This document shows, piece after piece, positions 1 to 9,739 of a stretch of 21,744 nt of DNA (position 1 is the first letter of the stretch; each line of letters opens with the position of its first letter). The DNA is taken from the NCBI GenBank assembly GCA_000512085.1, contig ASPP01024359.1:1-21744 (forward strand), in the 5' to 3' direction. Below the pieces are notes generated by a model. It was not told the origin of the DNA, ran no database searches, and saw nothing but the letters and a program-made list of their open reading frames with translations. This DNA comes from Reticulomyxa filosa. Lineage: Eukaryota > Foraminifera > Reticulomyxidae. The translations under genes and the position numbers were made by a program.

Positions 1-1082
1 GGATGAGGAAAGGGCTAAAAACAGTGATGAGTGGAGGATGAAGCGATGAGTAGTCTGACACCTTCACGCTCTCCCAGTGCAAAAGCTTAAAAAAAAAAAT
101 AATCTTGGATAGGACTTGAGCTGTGTAATACAACTTGAAACGTCGATTATTGATGCTTTGCTTTCTTTGCAATTTCATCCTTTAATCCATCATCTGGTGT
201 CTTTCGTTTTATGGCCATTCGCCTTGTGCCACTTATGTCGACGTCCATATCATTATTCGACGTCATTTTGGATTGTAGTTGTTTGTTTCTGGTATCAGGC
301 ATATCAATACCATATCCAATTCCATTTCCAAGAATGAACCTCAGAAACTGAAGAAAAGGACCAATAGAAAGAAGAATAAAAGAAAGAATAACAAAAATCA
401 AAGGCTGCAGAACAAGAAATCTGATGCTGATGAAATCTCATTGATAAGAAGTGAATTAGCATAGGTTAAATCAGCATTCCAGTAATTACAATCCTTATTG
501 CAATCAATTACTTCTTCTTTGATCTAAATCCTTCTTACAATAAACAGATATTTGTTAGATTTACACTCAATACCACGATCATTCAATAACATGACTGATA
601 CATTTAATGTATTTCGTTATGAATCGTGTTTGGTGGAAATTTCATGTCCTGATCAAAAGAAACCATTATTATTCTGCAGTACCAACTACTGGAGCAGAAT
701 CTCCACGCAGTTCAACCACATATTTGTCTCCTTCAGTAATGTTTCAGGTAAGAGACAATAAGAAGAACACTTCTAGAACTTGTATAACAAATTTTGGAGT
801 GAAACACGCAGAAGGATGTCTAGATCTCCATTCAACAAAAAAGATATTTTGAACGGATAAAGACAAATTCAAAAATCAAGTCACTAGTCATGTTGATGCT
901 GCAGTTTTTACAAAAACATTCAAAAAATGTCAACAAGATACAACCAATGCGAAAACTATCAACGAATGCCATAAATGGAATTTGTATATTTAACATTACT
1001 GTGTTCATACAATGAATTCATCTAACAATTGCAAATCAATTTTTGAGAAGAAATCACGATATTGAACTTAATGCAAATATAA
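1..1082. other. Non-coding stretch, no gene recognised
   Basis: Only short, unrelated open stretches of under about 85 codons occur on either strand, broken by frequent stops, and none shows a domain I recognise. A Lys/Arg/Asn-rich stretch around 330-460 on the plus strand could be the decayed 5' part of the retroelement-like sequence that follows, because the RNase H remnant downstream is on the same strand. There is no direct evidence linking the two. Confidence 0.4.
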
Positions 1083-1426
1083 GCTTTAGAAGAAATTTCA
1101 ACTTTATCCAGAGCATATATTCACGATTCTGAAGTTTGTATTCTATATTTACGTCATGATCAAAATAAGTTTTTAACGCAAATTGCACAATTATCACATC
1201 AAATTAATGTCTCTATTTGAGAAATTGAACCGACTCACAATGAGATCCTGAATACGAACGACTGTGATATTTGTGGATGGAAGCTGCAAACCAGATCCAG
1301 GACTTGGAGGAGCAGTATTGATCATCCAAGGCCAGCTGTTATCAGACTGAATTGCAGTTTCTTATACAAGGAATCATCACGATGATTGGATGTGAAATTG
1401 AGGCAATCCGTTTGAAATACATTTAA
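1083..1426 (+). pseudogene. Decayed RNase H domain, probable retroelement remnant
   Basis: An RNase H type I signature is visible at about 1267-1359: the stretch VFVDG-like plus SCKPDPGLGGA, including the first catalytic Asp. It stops at a TGA after LLSD. At 1391-1426, one base out of frame, comes CEIEAIRL, which matches the second RNase H motif with its catalytic Glu. Upstream, 1083-1265 is open in a third frame except for one TGA. The domain is therefore split over three frames with internal stops and cannot be functional. RNase H of this style is common at the C-terminus of non-LTR retrotransposon polyproteins, but reverse transcriptase motifs were not found here. A decayed cellular RNase H is the alternative. 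Confidence 0.5.
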
Positions 1427-1897
1427 TAAGACGTTTTCCATTTCACATTTAATCTATAAGCACTTTTGAAAAATTTTGTTCATCATAATTAGAGTAATTT
1501 TCCTCTTGAAAGTCTCATGTTAAAACAAATTAATTCTTTATACGAATTATTCGACATCAAATTAGAACATTCATTTATTATGCAACTATTGTAGCAATAT
1601 ATTTTGCATTCATAGCGTGTAAATAGCGTGACAAAAAAGGTTGTAAGTCCACCCGCTTGTGAAAACATTTGTACACTACAGAAGAACAATAAAAAATTCA
1701 ACACTTCGAACATATTAGTACCTCAGCCCAAAAAAAAGCAAGTTTATGTTTCGTAAAATCTCTAAAAAACAAACGGAAAAGAACACAGTAAGAATGTAAC
1801 TCAAAAACAACAGAATCTTAAACTCTGTCATCCACAAACAGAAAAATTACATTGCCAGTGAAAAGGAATTAGAATAAAAAAAACGCGCATATTTCAA
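1427..1897. other. Spacer downstream of the ArfGAP gene
   Basis: AT-rich sequence between the RNase H remnant and the stop codon of the minus-strand ArfGAP gene. It must hold the 3' UTR and polyadenylation signal of that gene. A 74-codon minus-strand open stretch at 1489-1713 resembles nothing known and is probably chance. Confidence 0.4.
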
Positions 1898-3568
1898 TCA
1901 AAACAATGATTGTTGTGTGTGGTTGAGGATGGTGTAAGGATTTGACACAGTACCAGTGTTAGGAGTACCCACAAAGCCGACATTCACGTGATAAGGTGTA
2001 GTACCATATCTTCCAGTCTGTTCTATAGTCGAATTGACTCCCAAAGTGGTATTATTTGATTGGTAAGGCGAAAAGCCGACCATATTTGGAGGCAATTGTG
2101 TCATAAAAGCATTCGATGCTTTTCTCGTGATTCATCAAAAAATAAAGAGAGGAACACAATATACGTCCACACACAGACAAAGCAAATTATCGAAAGGGAA
2201 TCATGATCACAAAAAAAATTAAAAAAAATAAAATAAAATAATGAAAAAAACTTTACTTTTGGGGTCTATTTTTTGGAACAGCGGCAATTGTTCTTGTTTC
2301 TTATACATAGACAAAATAGTTTCTTTTGAGTTAGTTGGCGCCGGTTCGGTCAAGATATCAATTCCCCCAGTCGCGTTTGTAGTGGTGGGTGCACTGGAAA
2401 GATTGTTGTTATGGAATGAAAAGGCACTGCTCACGTGATTATTCAAAGGTCTTATTTCCTGCGTTGAGCTACTGTTGTTGATAAATGCAAATCCACTCGT
2501 ACCATCGCTTTGGTTACTGCTCGACACATCGCCGTTCGCCCACAAGGCACTAAAGTCCGCACCAACTTCGCTGGGACCGTTTTTATTTGTATTCGATAAA
2601 GTCTCAAATGTTAGCAAAGCTTCTGGTTCATTCGTGCGTTTCAGTATCTCTGGCGAGAGTAAATCGGGAACCTCCTTTGTTATGTAGATAAATATAAATA
2701 AATGTATATAATTGTTTGTCCCTTCTTTTGTCAAAAGACAGGATATGTACGACAGGCCAAGAAAAACACAATGCGACCAAAAACTTTAGTGTGCGACTTA
2801 AGAGTTTGACACATACTTTTTTGATCATCTTTTGTGGACCAGTTTTAGAAGCCATTTTTGAATTAGCATTGGATTGAGTTGTTGGTTGATTGTTTTGACT
2901 TTTGTCTTTGCCTTTAGACAGGTTGCTTGCATTCTGTTATTTTATAAGTTTTGTTTATTTGTTTCGTTATCGACTTTAATGTAATGCATGAATCGAAAAC
3001 TATGCCTTTTGCAAGCTGTCATCCGTAAATGTACATACACACACTTATACAGCAAAACAGGTTCAAAGTGCTATTGACGCAACTTCGGAACGTGGCAATG
3101 CATACCATTTTTTGGCCTCATACTTGGCCCGAATAAATTGCTCGAGTCGGGGAACGTCGACTTCTTCTGTGGGCTTGTCACGCTTCGGTAATGTTGCCTC
3201 GTACAAATGATTCACTACTATATTACCACCTTGTCGTTTGAAGTGCTGTATCAATTCAGGGGTCCACAAATCTAATGTCGCTGATTTCACCTTTTTTTTT
3301 TTTTGAGATCCATGAAACAAAAAAAAAAAATTGCACACATATCCAATAATATGCATGCCAATGGAAACAAATAGACAACTTTGGATATGTGGGTGCCCAA
3401 ACAGCGATGAACGCCACAACAACGGATACACAAGAATACGCCAATGTTTGATGACGCCCAAGTCGGCTGCTTCGCGCCGCAATCCGCACAGTGACGGTTC
3501 TCGGGTAGTTTTAACAACTCGCTCAGCTCAAGACGGCATCTTTCAAGTTGCTTTGCATTTGAGCGCAT
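1898..3568 (-). CDS. ArfGAP domain protein, SMAP type (5 exons)
   Basis: GTPase-activating protein for Arf-family GTPases, expected to act in vesicle trafficking on endosomes or Golgi. Exons on the minus strand are 3568-3380, 3290-3084, 2933-2817, 2674-2257 and 2118-1898, giving 383 residues with all junctions in phase. The ArfGAP domain covers about residues 8-128. It has the zinc finger C27-x2-C30-x16-C47-x2-C50 followed by GVHR, which supplies the conserved catalytic Arg (R55), then [13 protein letters not shown] and an [12 protein letters not shown] end typical of SMAP proteins. The remainder is low-complexity, rich in Asn, Ser and Thr, and contains the short motif EVPDLLS, which resembles a clathrin-binding box. 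The first ATG is at 3568; the upstream GTG at 3577 is not a plausible start. The exon 2 donor (GTTGCG) is the least certain junction: it is chosen because it alone joins exon 3 in frame. Introns are 89-150 bases. The gene is divergent from the TPR gene. Confidence 0.9.
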
Positions 3569-3862
3569 TATTGTCACTTTTTTTTTATTTGCTATGTGCT
3601 TTATTGATCTAAATTATCTTGATTATTTCGAGCACAAAGATTTTTTTTGTTTTTTCGTTCTTAAAAAAATCTTTTTATTTTCTTGTGGCTTTTAGTTTTG
3701 ACACAGAAGTTTTAATTTTTATCGTCAATTTTAAAAATTGGTTAAAATAAACAACTAGAAGAAAAAATTTCGCAACCCAATTGTGAGCCCTAGGACAGAA
3801 TATGAAACATATTTTCGTTGTTCCCTTGGCAAGGTACAGGCCCTTTGTGAATCAAAAGAAAA
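3569..3862. promoter_or_regulatory. Divergent promoter region, ArfGAP / TPR gene
   Basis: Less than 300 bases separate the start codons of the minus-strand ArfGAP gene and the plus-strand TPR gene, so both promoters and 5' leaders must lie here. It is rich in T and A runs. No canonical TATA box at a convincing position could be assigned. Confidence 0.5.
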
Positions 3863-4984
3863 ATGGAAAATGGTAGTACCAAGACAGGTAGCTCTAGCAA
3901 CAATAATCAATCTGATCCAGATTCGAATCATTCAGGTTCTGTCCTGAATGCTCTTTCAGCGTCAACAAAATCGAGCGTACCTTCACAAAAGCTGGAGAAG
4001 AAGAACGAAGAAAAAGAAGAAGGATATGCAAAGAGCGACAAACCAGCGAATGAGACAGCAATAGACAAGCAAGGGACAATAGGAAACGAAGGAACGAAAA
4101 GTAATAGGACACTAGAAAAAGAGCGAAGTGATCAAGAAGGGGCCACATGGACCGTACAAGTACGAAAAGCAATAGCAACAGAAGACAAAAAATTTGATTA
4201 CGAAGCATTTCGGCAGGAACTTGAAAAAAATGTGAAAGCGAAAATGTTCAAAGAGTGCGAGCGGCAATGTTTGGCAAAGGTAAAGAGCGGTCTCTCCCGA
4301 CCTATAGTATCGAAGCTGCACAATCATTTAGGAGAATTATATGAACACCATCTCGAAGACAAATTATTTGACGACATATTGGAGCGTTACATCTTGGCAT
4401 TGCAATATGACGAGTCGAACGCAAAAGCGCACGTGAATTTGGGACGTTTTCTGATCGAGCAAGGAAAGCAGCACCTGCATCGAGCATTGGAATTGGGAAT
4501 GAATTTGGGAAATTTGATGGACTTGGACATGGACATGGACATAAGCAGTGATGACGATAGCAATGGCGCGAACGAAGACAAAGGGCATCCCTCTTTGGCA
4601 GGACCCAACATGCCGACCGCCACCGTCCATCGCTCTGTGTTGGCTCCCAGTTCGCATGTCCATCCCGTGTCGAATGTCGAGCTTGCATTCCACGAAAACC
4701 ACTTTGGAAAGGTGCTGTTGTCCATTTCCGAGGCACAGCATCATCGCTTTCATCCCATCCTTGTCACCACCAATGCCTGGTCGCTACACACATCGTCCAT
4801 GCTTCACTCTTCCTACCACCATGCTGTTCCAAAGCGCTGGTACTTGTGGCCTTCGATGCTTCTCTGTGCTAATTTGCTTGCTTTGGGCGGTGTTGCTGCA
4901 CTCCTTGGTTATTTTGTGTACTTTTTAAAAAAAAATTCTTTGGAATGTTCGAATTTCTATCTTTTAAAAAAAAAATATGAATAG
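3863..4984 (+). CDS. TPR-like protein with C-terminal membrane segment
   Basis: A 373-codon open frame beginning at the first ATG and apparently without introns. Residues 1-95 are hydrophilic and low in complexity (Ser, Asn, then Lys and Glu). Residues 110-215 form paired amphipathic helices with tetratricopeptide-like spacing, for example the segment around KLHNHLGELY followed by AKAHVNLGRFLIEQGK. A short Met-Asp repeat and an acidic patch follow (220-240). Residues about 330-355 are strongly hydrophobic and form one predicted membrane span close to the C-terminus, leaving a tail of about 18 residues. This could be a tail-anchored protein with a cytosolic TPR domain. The last residues are AT-run encoded; a donor-like GTGTAC near 4917 leaves open that the true C-terminus is spliced. 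The specific family is not recognised. Confidence 0.6.
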   Translation: MENGSTKTGSSSNNNQSDPDSNHSGSVLNALSASTKSSVPSQKLEKKNEEKEEGYAKSDKPANETAIDKQGTIGNEGTKSNRTLEKERSDQEGATWTVQVRKAIATEDKKFDYEAFRQELEKNVKAKMFKECERQCLAKVKSGLSRPIVSKLHNHLGELYEHHLEDKLFDDILERYILALQYDESNAKAHVNLGRFLIEQGKQHLHRALELGMNLGNLMDLDMDMDISSDDDSNGANEDKGHPSLAGPNMPTATVHRSVLAPSSHVHPVSNVELAFHENHFGKVLLSISEAQHHRFHPILVTTNAWSLHTSSMLHSSYHHAVPKRWYLWPSMLLCANLLALGGVAALLGYFVYFLKKNSLECSNFYLLKKKYE

Positions 4985-5237
4985 AAATGAAGTGAACACA
5001 TAATGTAATAACAAATAATGATGCAATAGGGGAGTACATAATATCTGGAAAAACTTGTGTTAATCATATCAATGTGTTTGGATTGGTCTCTGTCATCCCA
5101 CTGACGACTATGACGCTTGGCTGGATTGCTCATATTTGCTTCTACAGCACGCACCAAAATTTGCAGACACAAATTACCACGAGCTGGAAATAACATGTTT
5201 TCCATTTTTTTTTTTTTTTTTAGAAACCAATCTTACC
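4957..5237 (-). CDS. Weak candidate small spliced gene
   Basis: The minus strand shows a good donor (GTAAGA starting at 5236) and a good acceptor (TTATTTCCAG ending at 5184), which would remove 53 bases including a poly-A run. The exon that follows stays open to 4957 and encodes a hydrophilic part (RHSRQWDDRD) and then a hydrophobic stretch rich in Tyr, Ile and Cys. The first in-frame ATG after the acceptor is at 5133, giving 58 residues; no in-frame ATG precedes the intron, so the first exon would be leader. The frame overlaps the last 28 bases of the TPR gene in antisense. It could equally be the 5' part of a larger gene whose other exons I cannot place, or chance. Confidence 0.25.
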
Positions 5238-6082
5238 TTTCGTCGCGTCGTTCGTTCATTCACTGTCTATCCGTTTATTCATTCAATTCAACAAACAAAC
5301 AGAAACAAAAAAAAACAGGAAAAAAAGAATTGACCAGAAAACAAGAATAAGACATGCAAAATTGCCTTTCGTTTCTTTTGCTTTTGTTACCTTTTTTTTG
5401 TTTGTTTGATCTGGTTTTATTTTCTTTTGTGTTTTGTGGTTTTGCCTTGTTTCGTCTTTATTTTAATTGTTTTTATGCCTAATTAACTCCACTTTTTCTT
5501 TTTTTTTTTCTTAATCATTGAGACTCTACTTGTGATTTTTGCTTTTGTTTTTTTAGTAATTGATTTTGATTGTTCCTGTTTTTTTATCAGTTTCAATGAC
5601 AAGATTGTGAAGCTGTTTAACCTCTTTTTTTTTGTTTTGTGTTTCATTTTCAGTCCAATTGTGTGTTATTTTCTTGCTTGTAAATATTAAGCGGTCCGTT
5701 ATTGAATCGCATATGATCATGTTCATTTTGATTTTTTGCTGGAGGAGAGGAAAGATTGCAGGGAAAATATTGTGGGTGTTTTTTTGTTTCATGATTTTTG
5801 TTTTCTTTTTTTTTTGTTGTTTGCTTTTATCAGTGATTGTTTCATTGGAAATTAAATTTTATCACAAAAGTCAAACTGGAAATTTTTTTTTTCTTTAACT
5901 CTGGCACAAATCTCTCATGTATAATTTCCATTTTTCACTTTGAATCCACTCTCAGATGCACATTTGAAAAATTTTGTACGAAAAGCATGCATATTGTCAA
6001 TGCCTACGCTTGTTATAATACTTGAAAAAAGTTAGTTTTAAAAGGCAGCATATAATTCCCCGATTCTTACTTCTCACGATTG
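5238..6082. other. T-rich intergenic region
   Basis: About 850 bases of sequence dominated on the plus strand by T runs and TTTG repeats. Open stretches here are short and consist almost wholly of Phe, Lys or Ile codons from homopolymers. No gene is seen. The right end must contain the promoter of the coiled-coil gene. Confidence 0.5.
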
Positions 6083-7727
6083 ATGATGTCAGAAGCAAGC
6101 CCCGCACCTTCAAATGTTGCTCCCGATCAAATAGTAAGTTGATATAAATTGCTTTTTTTAGGATGTTACTATTATTTTCAAAGATCCATTTTTGTTATTT
6201 AAAAAAAAGAAAACGGAAGAAGAAAAGAGAGAAGAGCAGATAAATGAAGAATTGGCAAAAAAATTGAAAAAAAAAGAAGAGGCATACGAGAAGCTAGTGG
6301 AAGAGAACAAAAGAGTGCAGGAACAATACATGGCGATGAAAAGCACAGCACAAAGTCGTAGCGAGCAAATCCAAAAGCTTGAAAGCGAGAAGAAAAGATT
6401 GGAAATAGAAAATTTATCGCTTAGAGATGAAAACGACAAGTTGATATCGACAAATCAAAAATTGAAAGTTCAATTGCAAGATATGCTGCTGGACTTGGGT
6501 GTGCTTTTTTTTTTTATTTATTTTTTGCCAAAAAACAAAAAATAAAAAAAATAAAAAAAAGAAAATGAAAGGAACGAAGTGGAAAAAAAAGAAAAAGAAT
6601 TACAAGAGCTAAAGGAAGCATTAAAAGCCAAAGAAATCAACGATAAGCTGCAAACACCTTTGAATGACAATGTCAAAGTGGAACTACAAAAACAGACTGA
6701 TACAACACAGCCGCCAAAAAGAGCAAAAAGAGCAAAAAGAACAGCCGATAGATGACAACCCTAATGATGACGATGATAATAGTGATAGTACCGATCATCA
6801 TGAAGAAGATGAGCATATCACTATTTCATTACAAGTTTTTCATTTGTCCAAAAAAAAAAACAAACGAAAGAACATTACATTATGTGTCGATGAAATAAAA
6901 AAGTATATTTCGATATGTATGTAAAATACATAAACATAGGAGTTGGAGGAAAAAAAGAAAAGAAAAAAAATGAGGAAGATAACGAAAAGGAGGTGATATT
7001 CAGTCTGTCAGAGAGATTAATGATGGCAAAGGAAGAAAACATGGCATTGAAGATTCGTTTGGAAGACAATGTCCGATCGATTCAGGAGTTACAAAAAACG
7101 CTGGAAAAAAAGCAGGAATGGATAATGGATTTGATGGAGAAGCTCAATGAAAAAGCACCCAACGACACACCAACCATTATCAAACCTCCTCCGCCAAAAT
7201 ATAAACCCCTTACCAAAAGCTCTTCCTTGCCCAATCCCGATTCGCCCATCCATTACAATGGTAACATGTTTCGAATAAAAAAGAGAACGAAATATATATA
7301 AATATGTATATATAAACATATATATATTTATTGATGTATATATCTTCTCATGTTATCTTTGCTTCACTCAAAGCTGCAATCACGGCTTGCGACAATATGA
7401 AATAATGTAATGTATGAAATACAACATCGAATAAAAAACAAAGGAGATGAAGCGAACTTGGAAGAAATTGATCCTTCCATGGATCCTCATAATCCAAGTA
7501 TCAGTGTGATGCGTCGATCGCGTGTGCGACCAACGAACCCGCCTCCTCTTGTCAAGCACTCTGCAGAAAGTGTTCAACAAATCCAACAATTTGTCACGTC
7601 GCAACATCAGATCAACACTGGCAGCGCCAGTGGTGTGGCCATTTCCATGGCTAGTCCTCGTGGCGGCACGATCGACGCAAGTGGTGGCTTGACGCCAAAT
7701 GCCTATCTAATTCACAATAATAATAAC

Positions 7728-7759
<32 letters not shown>

Positions 7760-8418
7760 TAATCCTAATCATAGCCCTTTGAGCTATTATCACTATGACG
7801 AAGGAAGTGTCAGCCACAAAAATAAGAGCCGAAGCAAATTCAAACACAAGACGGTCGAGGAGTCACTATCAAGCGAGCTGATTCAACAGCAAAGAAACCA
7901 AATCGAACATATGCAAATGGTTTATGCCAAAGAACTGTCACATATGTCTATGAAAGTCCAACAATTAAGTGACGAAAACGAAATCCTGAATGTCAAATTG
8001 AACCAACTCAACGAAGAATTGCATGTATAGTCTCTCTTGTCTTGTCTGTGCACAATTTCCGTTACACGTTTTATTTGTATTGATATACGTATAGAGATTG
8101 ATCTCCTTGACAAAATTACAAGCTACTCAAATTGAATTTCTTCAGCAAAAGGCAATCAAACAAGAAGGGAGTGCAATGGCCTCCACATCTTTGGCGGTGA
8201 CAGACAATACTGCCAATACTGTACAGCCATCCATCGATGTTCGTGCTGGTGACAATAATGAATTCGATCAAGTACAACAACGAATTCAGCATATTGTCGA
8301 ACAAACTAAACAAAAACAAATCAAACAAAAACAAACTATTAAAAGTCAAATCAACGAAGATATCAATTCTGCAAATACAAATGAAGCTGAGCACGATATT
8401 GAAAATGGTGGAATTTGA
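6083..8418 (+). CDS. Coiled-coil protein with Asn run (6-7 exons)
   Basis: Exons: 6083-6133, 6162-6498, 6562 to about 6834, 6963-7260, 7444-8024 and 8095-8418, giving about 605 residues. The first intron is exactly 28 bases. After a short N-terminus, exons 2-3 encode a long charged coiled coil rich in Glu, Lys and Gln with heptad spacing. An acidic patch (DDDDNSDSTDHHEEDE) and a second coiled coil (7010-7150) follow, then a Pro-rich linker, 16 consecutive Asn codons at 7716-7763, and a third coiled coil (7860-8160). The C-terminus is again Lys/Gln-rich. Exons 1-2, 2-3, 4-5 and 5-6 join in phase. Inside exon 3 the frame must move by one base between about 6670 and 6730. An intron from GT at 6672 or 6678 to AG at 6723 would do this, as would a homopolymer length error. 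The start of exon 4 at 6963 is also only the best in-phase choice. No catalytic domain is visible. A structural or tethering role is likely, but no family is recognised. Confidence 0.72.
7716..7763 (+). repeat. AAT/AAC trinucleotide tract coding 16 Asn
   Basis: Sixteen consecutive Asn codons, mostly AAT with interspersed AAC, in exon 5 of the coiled-coil gene. The AAC interruptions suggest the tract is not newly expanded. Confidence 0.9.
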
Positions 8419-8809
8419 CAGAAGCTGCTGTTTATTATTATTTTCTTTTTTTTTTTAAATATAATGTACGCTTTTTGTTTCGTTTTTTCCCTTGGCCATT
8501 CATTATTGCTGCTTTTAAAAAATGTTGGTTCTTTTTCACTTATGCACAAATGCACCCGAATTGTTTAGCATGTATTTTTTTTTCAACTGCAAAAAAATAA
8601 TATACTGTAGTGATATAATTCATCGTTGCAGATAATAGAAAAATATCTTGCAATACTTTGTTATTGTATAATTGAATACGGGCACTTGTTCAGAGGGGCT
8701 GAAAACACAAAGTTTGAAGAAAAGATTATAATCGACAAATTGATTGAGTTTTAGATCTCACAAAATATTATTACATTTTATTTACTTGTGCAGATTTCTC
8801 TTTGTCCAA
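8419..8809. other. Intergenic region between two plus-strand genes
   Basis: AT-rich spacer containing T runs. A splice-acceptor-like TTACTTGTGCAG ends at 8793, shortly before the ATG of the next gene, so part of this stretch may be a 5' leader intron. No coding sequence is recognised. Confidence 0.4.
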
Positions 8810-9238
8810 ATGGAAAAAGCCAACAAGGACCTACAAAAAAAATCGGTGAATATAGAGGAGGAAATCAAAGCAAATAATCGCGAGAATCGTATTTTTGCTT
8901 TTCTTTTTGTTTTGTGTACGTTTATTTGGTGCTACCGCGATCTAATTCAAGTAAGCAAGCCTATCTGGCCGCCGTGGCTATATCCATCACCTACAAATTC
9001 CTCGATATCTGAAGACAACAAGGCCCCAACGACGCACGTGGATGAATGTTATACCTATATTCGAAATATTACTCTGCTCGCTTTTGATTGGACCAAGATG
9101 GGCCAAATTGAAGTAGATCTGGACATACACATTTTTGAAGCAAATACAAACCGAATACTTACTTGCGATAAGCATAACATAACATGTGCGCATCATCAGC
9201 TCAGGATGACGTTACAGGAGACAATGATATTGCCTTAA
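8810..9238 (+). CDS. Small single-pass membrane protein, type II
   Basis: A 142-residue open frame from the ATG at 8810. The hydrophilic N-terminus (residues 1-27, many Lys, Glu and Asn) is followed by one hydrophobic segment at about 28-45 (IFAFLFVLCTFIW) and then a mixed domain. It has three potential N-glycosylation sites (N63, N86, N123) and three Cys residues (80, 119, 126) after the membrane span. Basic residues flank the N-terminal side, so a cytosolic N-terminus and lumenal or extracellular C-terminus is the likely topology. The C-terminal part has alternating hydrophobic residues that suggest beta strands. No family is recognised. A donor-like GTAAGC at 8951 lies inside the frame; if used, the second half would differ. 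Confidence 0.5.
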   Translation: MEKANKDLQKKSVNIEEEIKANNRENRIFAFLFVLCTFIWCYRDLIQVSKPIWPPWLYPSPTNSSISEDNKAPTTHVDECYTYIRNITLLAFDWTKMGQIEVDLDIHIFEANTNRILTCDKHNITCAHHQLRMTLQETMILP

Positions 9239-9739
9239 CAAAGGAAATGAATACAATTGTGTCATAATTTTGACGGCTGTGAAACTTATTTAATATTTTA
9301 TGAGAAGAGTTTTATTCATTAAGCACTCTTTTTGGATTTTTTTCAAATTTTGAAACATTTGTCTGTTTCTTTCTTTAATGAGTAGATATGAAGAAATTCG
9401 TTAGTTTTTTCGATTATCAAAGTACAACAATGTAAAAACAAGAATGACCAATATCGGAATGTCTCAAAACACACTTTTTGATAAATTAGACCACATCACT
9501 AAAAAAAAAACATGACCGTTATGTCAGTATCCGCAATTACACTGCTCTTTACAATTGAGGTCATTTCAAAGAAAAAGTAAACAACACTCGCTATTTTGAA
9601 CTGACATAACTAACTTTCGACCTAAAAATACTGAAAAGTTGTGAAAACGAATGTAGAAATGGATAGTCAAGTCCATGAGCTTTTTTTAAAGTAGATACAA
9701 TAGGTCAGCACAAATAACAAATCTGGGAAAAATGATAGG
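9239..9739. other. Convergent intergenic spacer
   Basis: About 500 bases between the 3' ends of the plus-strand membrane-protein gene and the minus-strand ATPase gene. Both 3' UTRs must lie here. No open frame of note, RNA gene or repeat was seen. Confidence 0.5.

Noticed and set aside
3569-3577. Upstream in-frame GTG at 3577 as the ArfGAP start
   Set aside because: Nuclear eukaryotic genes start at ATG almost always; the ATG at 3568 lies three codons downstream and fits the family length.
4302-4753. Three overlapping minus-strand open frames of 112-144 codons
   Set aside because: They are antisense to the TPR gene, whose frame has better composition, a clear ATG and a membrane segment; none has a recognisable domain.
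5553-6025. Several open frames rich in Phe, Lys and Ile on both strands
   Set aside because: They are produced by T and A runs with few stops; no conserved sequence, no good splice context.
6579-6606. A further GT...AG stretch of exactly 28 bases inside coiled-coil exon 3
   Set aside because: Removing it puts an in-frame TAA directly after the junction and destroys a clear coiled-coil frame, so its length is coincidental.
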